NCBI GenBank assembly: GCA_018398585.1
Contig: JAGTTD010000012.1
Coordinates: forward strand, 16,811,036-16,875,035
Direction: 5' to 3'
Length of the DNA: 64,000 nt
From: Simmondsia chinensis
Taxonomy: Eukaryota > Streptophyta > Magnoliopsida > Caryophyllales > Simmondsiaceae
Part shown: piece by piece, positions 47,501 to 59,500 of the stretch
Layout of the letters: every line of letters begins with the position of its first letter
Position numbering within the stretch: the first letter of the stretch is position 1
The notes under the pieces: generated by a model
What the model was told of the DNA's origin: nothing
Database searches by the model: none
Seen by the model: only the letters and a program-made list of their open reading frames with translations
Program-made: the position numbers and the translations under genes

Positions 47501-50500
47501 GAGATGACTCAAATTCAAAAAATGAAACTACTTGACTTGAATGTGATGTAAACAAGGTGAGTCGAAGTGGAAATGGCCTGACTAATTGACCCAAAACTTA
47601 ATACGACCCAAATCCAAAATAAACTGACCTATCTTAAACTCAGCCTAAGATGACTCGAAATTTGAAATGATACAACCCTTTTGTACCAAAACTAAGATGA
47701 CACGATCTTTTTTGGCCTGAATCCCGAAAAGACCTTCCACGATTAGCTAAAAAGGCGAAATAACTTGAACACCTATTCGAGGCGATATTCTACCTAATCT
47801 AACTCAAAACTCGAAAAAATCGAACTCAAAGTGAATCGCTCCAACCATAACAACTCGAACACAATGTGAATCGCTCCGACTAAAATCGTATTGTAGCTGA
47901 TTTAATACTTGAAATACTGCAACTCGATTGACTAAAAACCCGTGATAACTTGAATTATTATGGAATTATATTCTCACCTCCGATTTCTTTGATGAAGCAA
48001 ACAACGGAATTCCAATTCCATCAGAATTCCAATTTTGCTAGAATTGGAATTGGAAATGTAATTCCACTATCCATTTCCAATTACATGTGCCAAACAGTGC
48101 CTTAGTTTATCATAGATTCTCTATTCATGTTTGGCATAGACTGGTTCAATGCAAGTCATGCGATTCAGTTTGATAAAAACTTGACCTGATTTTGTATTTA
48201 TTCTCTGCTTTATCCCCCCAAATGGAAGACCCATTTATGAAAAGGTTTGGATTGCCTTGAACTCTCTGTTTGCTATAACACCTTTTATGATGAACTTGTT
48301 TGTACACGGAGGCGATCGGTTGAGCTGGCTATGATCACTTTGTTTATATGATTAGGAATATACCCAGTGTCTCAAGGGCTCCCGCCTACGTAGGGTCTGG
48401 GGGGGCGGATGTACGCAGCCTTCCCCCTTCAGGGTGTTAACCTGAAGAGAGACTGACTTTGTTTATATGATTATTTTTCCTATTATGATAGAGGTTCAAA
48501 GTTTCTCTTCTGAGACCAAAATCCTTATGAGGAGTACCTTGGCCGTTTTGTCAGTGTTAGTATGACCTTATATTTTGACAGAAACATCCGTGCTTGCAGT
48601 TTATATTATGGCAGTACACTAAAGAGATTTAGTTGGCTGCATTGGAACGGTTTCCTGGGTCAACAGAAGAGCAAAGTTGCAACATCAATTAATGGATTCA
48701 CGATTATATTGTTGTTAGGGTCTTAAAACTTATTGAGCAATTATGCAATTATTACATAATCCTCTCTCTGCAGAAACCACTGGGATTATTGTCTCTATTG
48801 GATGAAGAATCTACTTTTCCAAATGGCACGGACTTGACTTTTGCCAACAAGCTGAAGCAGCATCTGAAGTCTAACCCATGTTTCAGAGGGGAGCGAGACA
48901 AGGCTTTCAGAGTTTGCCACTATGCGGGAGAGGTAATGCACTGATTCATCTTTCACAGGTTGTGTTTTGTATGCATGGAGAAGGGGGATTCCTTGATTTG
49001 CTCTCTTACCTCAAAGTTGCATTAGTGTGATTTTCGCGGTAGAAACTGAGACCATTCTTCCCTCTCCTCCACAATTCATTTATCATTCGTCATAGTGAAA
49101 TCCACTTTAATCCCAAGGAGGTGGCTCAAATGATAAGTTGCTTGGACAATGGGCCTCATGAAGCCTTAGGTCTAAGATTTGAGTCCTACCATTGAGTGCA
49201 AAAAATTCCTTGAGGCCACCCATTGGTTCTTTGCCTTGTTGCACATAGGAGGCCCTCCGAGTAGGTAATGCATGCAACTTGAGAATTAGTTGAGGTGTGG
49301 GCTTCACGTAGTCTTCCTAGTTACCAGAAAAGGTCCATTGTTCTTGAGAGCATTAAATAACATAACAAGCCATTATGCAGTTGGTTGTTATATACTTGTA
49401 CTTTTATTGTGGTCTTTGTGATGCATATATATTGAATTTTATTTGTTAATTCATATTTATAGATATTTTTACATGTTGAAAACTATCAAAGTAATATAAA
49501 AATTATTGATTGCATGATTATTCATTCAAATTTTCGCCAATGTAGAGCCCAAAAGTAACATATTTTCCCCTAAAATCACGATGCACAAGGCATGGAACGC
49601 TAATTAACATTTGCAACCCTAACTACAAAGATATAAAATTAATAATTGTATGACTATTGATTCAAATTTTCATTATATACAAATTAATAATTGTGTGACT
49701 ATTGATTCAATTTTCATCAATGTAAAGCTTGAAAGTAACATATGGGCCCTTAAATCACGATGGGAAAGTGATGCAGCACTGAAAGTGTGTTTAAAACGTG
49801 TACTCGCAAGCGTACGAAATCGTTGTAGCTAAATCAGGTATATGGGTCGTATCAACAGGGAATTGGTGTTAAGTCGGACTTAGCGAGGTTTGAATGGGTT
49901 TTTGTTGGTTGATTTGAGTGATTAACTAAACTAGAACAATTAAAACAATAAATATGGTGTCAATTCAATTGAGATTAGCTTAGGGCATGAATTCAGGGTA
50001 GCTTAACTTGTATTCCTCCATTATATTTTACCTAGGACAATGATTTAAAGGGGCTTAGGCTACAAGCTCTAAGCCTCAGTTAATATTTATATTAGGGTTT
50101 AGGGTAATGAACTAGTTTAAAGGCAGTAACCTATCATATCATCCTATGTGTAGCATAGGTTATCTTATTAGCACTACTTAATTCCTTTTTTACTTCTAAT
50201 TCAATATTAAACCTGAATTAATACTTAAGTTAGAGTTTAGGGTAATGAATTGGTCTAAGGGCATAACCTATCTTATCACTCTAGGTGTATGATGGTTTAT
50301 CTTAATAGTACTAATAAATTTCTCTGTCACTTCTAAATCAGTATTAATTTATATAACATATTGTGTTCAAAGTTGGGTATAACCTCAACCCTGATCATGC
50401 GTGAAAAGCTAGTTATGTTATGGTCTAGGCTACAAGCACGTAGACCTGGACGCAAATAAATTGGGAATTTAAACATGGCTACAAGCTCATCCATAGAAAG

Positions 50501-53500
50501 CCATTCACAATAATAAATTCCCCATAGGGGTGCAATTATAACATAACATAAATCATCGTCGAAGTAAAATACAACTATGAGATATGGATGGGTACCCATC
50601 CTTCACCCCTAAACTAAAAACACCTACCCCTCCATAGGAGTTCTTCACATCATTAAATTCTAAAGACAGAAATAATGAAATAAATCTAGGAAAAAGTAGA
50701 CTCCCCCAATTTTTGTTGATGTTGATCAGAGCTTTAATTTTCCCAGCACTCCGACCACCTGCTTTTGAGAATCCCTTGAATCTCATAGCGACTTCGAGGG
50801 GAGAGGAGGAGAGGAGAGGAGACGAGCAAAAGATACCCTAAATTAGGTCTCGCCCTCTTTATTTATACCTGGGGCGTGATCGGCTGTAGGTGTAAATTGG
50901 GGTTGATTGATTGGCAATGGGCCGATCGATTGGGCCCTCAATCAATCGGTTGGGCTACTGTTTCGGGCCGATCAAACGGCCCGCTTTCCTGATTGATCGG
51001 TAGCTCTACTATGAATCTCACCCTACTGCGGGCCGCTTTGTGTCGATTGATGGGTTACCAAAATACGACCCGATTGGTCCTTTTTTTGCACAAGTGGTCG
51101 GGTTTTGCAAAATAGCCCTCCAATACGCCTCGATTATGCTTGATTTTGTCACTTTTCAACCTTTGTTTGCTCCGTTGCACTCCAAGCCTAAACGTACCTT
51201 GATTACAACAAAACATGCATGTAAAAGTCGAATATGTTGCATGAATGAAGAATAAATAATGTAAATATAAGGCACATCAAGCATGGAAGACAGGATGCTC
51301 GATTATAGAAGATGTAATATTTTAGTAGATTTCGATAGATTAATTGATAGGATTAGATTAGAACGTATCTTTTTAGCTAATAGGATATTTTTGTTATTAT
51401 TGGTTGTTTTTGTTTAGAGTAGTAGTTTCTTATACAATTTCATATTTATCTCTTTGATTAGGATTTAGCTTTTCTATAAATATAGCTATGTAATTCATTA
51501 GTTTGAAGTTTCCGATTAATTAAAATTGAGTTGAGTTTTCGAGTAGCAAGTTGTGTTACATCAATTTGGTATCAGAGCTCTAGTTCTGGACCGCCGCTGC
51601 TTTTGCGCGATACTATCGCTGAGTAGTATCTTTTCCCACCACTATCACGGTGTAGTGGTACCTATCACTAATTACTAAAACTAGCCCCTTCACCCAAAAA
51701 AAACCCCGACCACCAAAAAAAGAACTTTGAAACCCTAGCCGCTAGAGAAACCACCAGGCCGTGCCACCACCGAACCTCCACCACCACCGTCGAAGTAATC
51801 ATTCGACCCCACCCAACGAAACCCTAACTCAAAGAAGCCCAACCTATTGCAACCTAGCCCCATCGAAACGCAATTCCTCAACCACCACCAAACTTCCTCT
51901 ACCCTCACCAAACTCCCTCAACCACCCTTCCACAAACGCGACCAGCCGCCACTAACCCACCGTCGTAGTTGCCGCTCATCCTCGTCCCCTCTTGAAGCCC
52001 TAATCCAATTTGAAGCTTTGAACTTCGAACCAAAAAGCCCTAATTCGAACACCCTAACCAAGTTTGCAAACTCTAATCGACCCCAAATCAAACCTTACCC
52101 CATCCGCAAACCCAAATTGGAAACCCTTAAAGCCCTACGTAATCCCCAAATTGGTAGACCCTAAAACCCTAATTCGACCCTTTGACACTTATAGTTTCAC
52201 AAACCTAGTTCGATTTGATTTTCTGTCACGTTATTTTCGTATGTCTACTATATCCACTATTAGGCTTGTATCCAATTACTTTTCAACCTCATAATTGGAT
52301 TATCTCGAGTTAAATAAGCATGAACCGTATAGTACGGGTGACTCTTCGCATCCCTATCATTAATGGGAATTTGTTTGGCATCCAGTTTTTTTCAAGATGT
52401 ATCTTATGCCGTAGGGCTTATCTTGATACAACTGCCCCAACTTCCTTCCTTGTACCCATTTATGAGCTTCCTTACGATCCAGATACAAAATATTATCGTC
52501 TTCATGTGTTACCATCATCCAAGGAAGTTAAAGGAAAAACAAGTAAAACCGAAGATAAAGAAGGGGAAGATGAAGCCAAAGAAGAAAAGGAAGAGGAGGA
52601 GAGCAAAGCAAAAGAAGAAGAGGATGAGGTGAAAGATAAAGCAAAAGAAGAAGGACATTGCAAAAAGTCACAACTTATCCAATTGCCCAAAAATGTGGAT
52701 GATGTTGTGTTCTGAAAGTTTTATTGATTTCATCATTCATAAAGAGCTTGTTAAGTCAACATTCTCAAAAGCATAAGTTTTGTACTTCATCTAGGACTAG
52801 CCTTGCATGCAGAGGGATGTTTGCTACAACTTATTTTTCCTACATTTGTGTAAAACTAGTGGTCCAATTTTTTGTGAACAAAGGGGGAATCGATGTAGTA
52901 TGGAAGACGATGATTACTGATTATAGAAGATTTGTAGATTAATTGATAGGATTAGATCATAATATATCTTTTTAGCCAATAGGATATTTGAGTTATTATT
53001 GGTTTTTATTAGAGAAGTAGTTTCTCATATAATTTCATATTTATCTCTTTGATTATCTAATAGGGTTTAGCTTTTCTATAAATATAGCTTTATAATTCAT
53101 TAGTATGAAGTTTTTGATGAAATAAAATTGAGTTGAGTTTTTGAGAAGCAATTTATGCTACATCAAAGAGCCACATCTTCTAATTAACATCCGCAACTTG
53201 ACCTCAAACTGTGAATTTTCCATGGTTGACAGGAATGGGTGATGCATCACTTAAGTGTATTCCGGATGAACAATGTCTCATGGCATCGACAATTAATGTG
53301 TTACTTGTATACTATTCTTTCGTTGTACCTAGTGATTCAGGTTCCATTTTCTTCGAGGAAAGATACAAGATTTTTTCAATTGATGACATTTTATCTTTAG
53401 GGGGTAGCACCCTGAAGGGGTAAAATTGCATATATCTCACCCCCCTCGGACCTTGCATTGGCGGGATCCCTTATGGTACTAGGCTTCTCGTTGTTGTTGA

Positions 53501-56500
53501 TAACATTTTATCTCCCCAAAACTTTGTCTAGTTAAATAATTTCATTGCATAGGTTTGTATGAGGTTAGGGTTTAGTTAGTTTGAGGTTCGACTCAGATGT
53601 GTAGAGCAGGCTCTAGGCATGTCAGTTGTAATGGTACGAAGGGAAATGTCTTCCTCTCTCTTTGACAGGGGGTCAATGTCTCCCATATTGATTCCTCTTC
53701 AAAATAGTTTTGTTACTCATTCATGTAACCAGCTGATAACGATTGGGCGGAGAAGGGCTCTCTTCAGATTATTTCTCTTGTGGTTTGGCAGCTTAATATG
53801 TGTGCTATCATGTCAGGTTACATATGATACATCTAGGTTTTTTGAGAAGAACAGGGACTTACTGCACTTGGATTCCATTCAACTTTTGTCTTCTTGCACA
53901 AGTTCACTCCGTCAGGCTTTTGCGTCTAGCATGCTTACACAATCAGAGAAGCCTATAGTTGGTCCCTTGTACACTATTCTTTCGTTGTACCTAGTGATTC
54001 AGGCTTCATTGTCTTTGAGGAAAGATACAAGATTTTTTCAATTGATGACATTTTATCTTTAGGGTATCACCCTGAAGGGGTAAGGTTGCGTACATCTCAC
54101 CTCCCTCGGACCCTGCATTGGCGGGAGCCCCTGTGGTACTAGGCTTCTTGTTGTTGATGACATTTTATCTCCCTAAAACTTTGTCTAGTTAAATAATTTC
54201 ATTGCATAGGTTTGTATGAAGTTAGGCTTTAGTTAGTTTGAGGTTCGACTCAGATGTGTAGAGCAGGCTCTAGGCATGTCAGTTGTAGCGGTACGAAGGG
54301 AAATGTCTGCCTCTCTCTTTGACAGGGGGTCAATTACTCCCATACTGATTCCTCTTCAAATAGTTTTGTTACTCAATTCATGTAACCAGCTGATAACGAT
54401 TAGGTGAAGGAGGGCTCTCTTCAAATTATTTCTCTTGTGGTTTGGCAGCATAATATGTGTGCTATCCTGTCAGGTTACATATGATACATCTGGGTTTCTG
54501 GAGAAGAACAGGGACTTACTGCACTTGGATTCTATTCAACTTTTGTCTTCGTGCACAAGTTCACTCCCGCAGGCTTTTGCATCTAGCATGCTTACACAAT
54601 CAGAGAAGCCTATAGTTGGTCCCTTGTACAAGTCAGGAGGAGCAGACTCACAGAAGCTGAGCGTTGCAACAAAATTTAAGGTATGTTTTCCTATTGGCAT
54701 AATTACAAGTTAAATTTCTCTTGACCCAGAAAATTGTCTCTATAAAATTCAGCACAATTACTTGGATGGAGGTTTGGTAAATATTCGAGTCACTACCATG
54801 GAATTCAAACTGCTGGGCCTCCTCCCCCAAAAAAAGGAAAATCAAAATAAGCAGGTTGATGTAGGAATACTTTGAAAATTTAAGTTATGGGAATGGAATC
54901 AAATATAGACCGTTATATAATGTAAATGATGTTTGGCAAAAGGTACTTTTTGTGATGGCCTCCATAATACCTATACTGTCTTCCCAATTTATTGAAACAT
55001 ACTTACAAATCTATTTACATGTGAAAATTATATCAAATGGACACAAATTAATGATTGTATATATTTTGCAAAACCAAGGTTTAAAGCGTCTATTTGCTTT
55101 TGAAAATCACGACATGAATGCCACAACATGTTATGATTTTTGCAACATCCTGCCTCTGATCTGATTCCATAGTTAGAGTTTGTTTTATTCTGCGACTGCC
55201 TGCCTGAATCATTTTGGTTTCTTGAATGGTTTTCAGGGTCAACTCTTTCAGCTAATGCAGCGGCTGGAGAACACAACACCGCATTTCATCCGCTGTATCA
55301 AGCCCAACAATCTTCAGTTACCTGGAATATATGAGCAAGAGCTCGTATTACAGCAGCTTAGATGCTGTGGAGTCCTAGAAGTGGTGAGAATTTCAAGATC
55401 TGGATTCCCCACCAGGATGACACATCAGAAATTTGCCCGACGGTAAGGATGGGGTTCATTTATTCATCTTTGTTCATATTGATTGGGAATTTCATCACTT
55501 CGATACCTTGATGTTTAAACATTTATCTTCTGGTATTTTGATATTTCTAATACATCCAATGAAGTATCATGAGATTTCAAAGTTCATCACCCAAATATCC
55601 TGCACTAGAATAAATCGTCTGCTGCTTTGTCATCTCTGTCAAAAGTTCATCGGATTTTGGTGGAGAGTATTTAGGTGATAATATTTTAAGATCTCAGGAT
55701 ACCACATTACATCACAGTATCTAGGTAATAAAAAGGCCAAACTTTATTGAACATAAGTGACATTCCCTGTGCGAGTAATAGATCTTATTGATTTCATTAT
55801 TTCAGGTATGGATTCCTTCTCCTGGAGACTGTTGCATCGCGAGATCCATTGAGCGTTTCCGTTGCCATTCTCCATCAGTTCAATATTCTTCTAGACATGT
55901 ATCAAGTTGGTTACACAAAATTGTTCTTCCGAACTGGACAGGCAAGATTTTCCTTTTGCTCCAGTTTTTCCATTCATTTGTGAATTTTCAATTATGTTTC
56001 TGCCTTCGCTCCACTACTTGGCCATTATAGACAGTGACTATGACATGCGGCAAATATCTTCAAACTACGGTTTTGTATGGCAGAGTTTGAATTGGGTTGT
56101 GCAATTCAGATTTCTATTATGATCCAATCGTAGTTAGGATGACATGGAAATTCCGTTGCTTGGATAATCGAAGGACATAAAAGTTGTAATTGTAATTCCA
56201 CTACTATTTAAGTTGTCTCGGGTTTTGGGTCAATGAAGTTGGATCACTGTGGGTTTTTGGTCAACTAGTGTCGCGTTTTCATCGAGTTGTATCATTTTAA
56301 TTTAATTCATTTCAAGATTTGGGTCAAATTGTAATTCTATTCCCTAGCCAAGAAATTTGATTGTAGAACTTTCAGTTAAAAACTCAGTTCCATGGAATTG
56401 GGTTGTAGAATTGTAATTCGAGTTCCAATAGGTCAATCAAACAATATAATTAAAATTCTGAATCACAATTTCAATTTTAACCTTAATTGCAGGCTCTACT

Positions 56501-59500
56501 TTTTTATGCGCTGAACAGGGCACACAAGTAATGCCCTTCCTACCACTGCCGATGTCTAAAGATCATGACATAGACGACTGTGCTTTCATTAACTTTCCTT
56601 TGTTTGGTCCATAGACACGTTTGCTGGCGAGTGCTAATGTTTTCGATCTGATGATAGTAATACTCTGATCCAAATAAAATTTCCTGCGCCTTGTATTTTC
56701 TATGAATTTTTTTGGTTTTTCCCCCCATGTGGTTTTGGTTTTTTTTTTTGGGGGGTTTAGGGGGGGATGATTTTGGCATGAGATCAGTGAGGTACTCATA
56801 GTCTCAGGTCAAATCCAAAAAATGAAATGGTTAAACTCCTAGGTCCTTGATTCTAGTCTCCTCCCCTTCCCTTTTACCCCACGTAATCACCAGGAAAAGA
56901 ATAGGGATTTGGCGTAACAGTAGGTGGAGCACAAGGTTTTCTTTTGGAAAATCATTTTAACTAAGGGGCAAGTTACACATTTGTCTTGATGGTTGCAGCT
57001 AAAGTGTATTCTATGGACCCATTCTAGTGAATTTACAGTGTTTAGATATAGTTTGCTGAGACTCTGCTTGATACATGAAATTGGAATTGAATTGTGAAAT
57101 TCCAATTCCAATTCCAATTCAAATTCACTAGAATTGGAAATCCATTATTTGAAGAATCAAAGGAATTGGAAGTTGGAATTGTGATACTATAACTAATCAT
57201 CTTGAGTTTTGGGCCAATCGAGTTAAAGCATTATGGATTTTGGGTCAATTAGGGCTAGGTTTGGATTGGTTCGGATTAGTTCGAATTTGAGTCATGTTTA
57301 GTTTTGGATCAACTTGGGTAGGTTTATTTGGGTCAGATCATATCGTGCTTAAATCGTGTTGGATGCTTAAGTTATAGTGGATTTTGATTAATTTGGTGGG
57401 TTCATTTTTGGTATTTGTTTAAGCATGGGTCAGGTTTGGTTTGGGCAGGGTGTTTCGGGCTCAACCTGCCTTGATTCAGGTTAATCAAGCTGCACCATTT
57501 CCATTTTGGGTTGCTAGGGTCGGATCAAATTTAGGTTAGATTGAGTCGGGCTTGTTCCTTTTCAATTTTACTCATCTCAAGGTTATCAATTAGATTGGAT
57601 TATCTTGGGTTTTGGATCAATTCAGTTGTGTCACATTCAATTTAGGTCAGGGTCAAGTAAGGTAGTTTTAAGTTTGTCATCTCAAATTTCGGGTATATTG
57701 GATTGGGCCATTCCTAACTTTGAGTTAAAAGGGGTCACGTTCAAGTCGGGTTAGAACAATTTGGGTTTTAGTCATTCAAGTTGGATCATTTTGAGTTTTA
57801 GGTCAAATTTAGGTCCAATTTGGTGTTTTGGCTTCCAACCATCTTAGGTTCCGGGTTAATGGAGTTGGATCATTTTTGATCTCATGTCAATAGAGTTAAT
57901 ATGCAGTTATAATTCTTTTCCCTTCACCCCCAAAGAAGTGAAATGTATAATTTTTAGTTAAAATCCAATTCCAAGGAATTGAACAATGAAATTGTAATTC
58001 CAATTTCAGCAAGTGAACCAAACATTAGAATTGAAGTTTTGGGCCCCAATTTCAGTTTTAACCTCAATTCCATGCTTTAATTCTATGTGCTAATCATGAT
58101 CGAGTTAATTGTTTCCAAATTAAGGATGATAAAAGAACAACAATATGTTTCCTCCCATATTTTTACAGAAAATTGAAAGTTTGAAATAAAAGAGAAGTTT
58201 GATTTTGGTATTCATAGTGTTAATGCACCATGTTATTAAGGGGCAATTTATTGGAACCAGAACTTAGAATAGGGTGCCCACAAACATTTGAAAGATTTTC
58301 AGACGAGCAAGAGAAATGGGCCATGGATGTGGCCAGGGATATAAAGGAGCTTAGTAAGCTCACTATCCCTCCCAAGCCAGTTTGTTATAGAGCTCAAAAG
58401 TCTTGATTTGATTCAAACTCGAGATAAGTTGAGTTGGCATATTTAGCGAGATGTGGTAAGCCCGAGCTTGAGCCTGAGCCTTAAGTCTGGATCATGTAAA
58501 GCTTGAGTTCAAATGCTCGTGAACCCGAAGAGTATAAATGAGCAATTCTGAAAATAAATGCGAGCCTAAATATTCATTTGTGCTAAATATGAGCCTAGAC
58601 GAGTCGTGCGTAAGCCTAACAAGCTTGGACTGGACTTAAATAAGCAAAAACCAAGGGAACTTAGCTTGGAGCATGCCAAGCTAGTGGTGAGCTCAATTGA
58701 GTTGAGTCGAGCTCAAGCTCAAAATCTCCAAGCTTGGCAAGCTTTGAGCCCAAGCAGAGCAATAATGTTGATGAGCCAAGCCTCGAGACTAACAGGCTTG
58801 GGTTTGTTTGGCTCATTTGCAGCCCTAGCCACAACCAAGAATTCTCACTGTAGCTTTTGACTTGTGTAAATAGTCCTGTAGAAATAATCCTTGATTTAAA
58901 ATTTTTCTTGTTGTGGAGTAAAATTGTGGTGAAAAATACCATCCTCTTTGATTGATTTTTCTCTTTAAACTTCACTTCTCATAATTTGAAAGTCTCGCAT
59001 ATCAACTTCATGCATTAGCTTGGCTAGTTACTAATTGTTGTGTTTTTTGGGGAATTTTTCCGTGTTAGCTTCTAACTAGCATGTATGTACAATTATTCAG
59101 ATTGTTAGCTTCTAACTAGCATGTATGTACAATTATTCAGATTGGGGTGCTTGAGGACACAAGAAACCGTACCCTTCATGGCATTTTACGCGTCCAAAGC
59201 TGCTTCAGAGGTCATAAAGCTCGGAGTCATGTAAAGGCAATGCGGATGGGAATTTCTGCCCTCCAGTCATGTAAAGCTCTCTCTCTACCAATAACCAGGA
59301 TTTGGATTGAACCAGTCACGTAATGGTCATGGTCGAAGTGTTGTGGAAGTAGGATCTTGCGAACATTATGCGAGGGGGTCGCGATGATCATGTTTTCGTT
59401 TTTCAGGCGAATATAAGTTGCTTGTAAGCCTTGTGAAAATTTTAAATGAGTAGTAATGCAATTATTAATTTTTACACCCATTTGATTAGAAACTAACATG

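Larger units (their letters stand above)
46806..48773 (+). other. intron 15
   Basis: It contains a Harbinger-like MITE (47158-48101) and an antisense SINE tail (48355-48440). The rest is AT-rich without recognised content. Confidence 0.7.
51280..53165 (+). mobile_element. small non-autonomous LTR retrotransposon
   Basis: Diverged LTRs at about 51280-51563 and 52894-53165 share GATTAATTGATAGGATTAGA, TTTCATATTTATCTCTTTGA and TTTTCTATAAATATAGCT. A primer site ATTTGGTATCAGAGC (51564-51578, tRNA-iMet) and a polypurine tract AAAGGGGGAAT (52880-52890) are present. The 1.3-kb interior has no gag or pol. The first LTR begins within a few bases of the solo LTR end, so its exact start is uncertain. Confidence 0.85.
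48933..54473 (+). other. intron 16
   Basis: 5.5-kb intron containing a tRNA-like SINE, a MITE-like repeat, an Athila-family solo LTR, a small non-autonomous LTR element and a 0.66-kb tandem duplication that includes a partial copy of exon 17. Confidence 0.9.
53304..54622 (+). repeat. tandem duplication (about 660 bp x 2) containing intron sequence and part of exon 17
   Basis: Unit 1 is about 53304-53965 and unit 2 about 53966-54622. Both carry a SINE tail, the same intron stretch (TTGAGGTTCGACTCAGATGT), an acceptor TGTCAG and the first 155 bases of exon 17. The hexamer CTTGTA is found at both unit starts and at the equivalent exon position (54623-54628), a likely microhomology junction. Unit 1 has drifted more. 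Confidence 0.95.
55942..59140 (+). other. intron 19 (GC-AG)
   Basis: 3.2-kb intron. It holds two Harbinger-like repeats (about 56130-56500 and 57070-58085), a T/G-rich run (56740-56767), a GAGCT-rich hAT-like MITE (about 58400-58826) and the 40-bp tandem repeat at its 3' end. Confidence 0.85.

Noticed and set aside
51761..52294. Proline- and threonine-rich frames in the small LTR element
   Set aside because: They overlap in different frames in a C/A-rich leader with repeated CCCTAA motifs and show no domain.
53619..54062. 147-codon frame as a separate gene
   Set aside because: Its recognisable part is the partial duplicate of myosin exon 17; the rest is intron read through.
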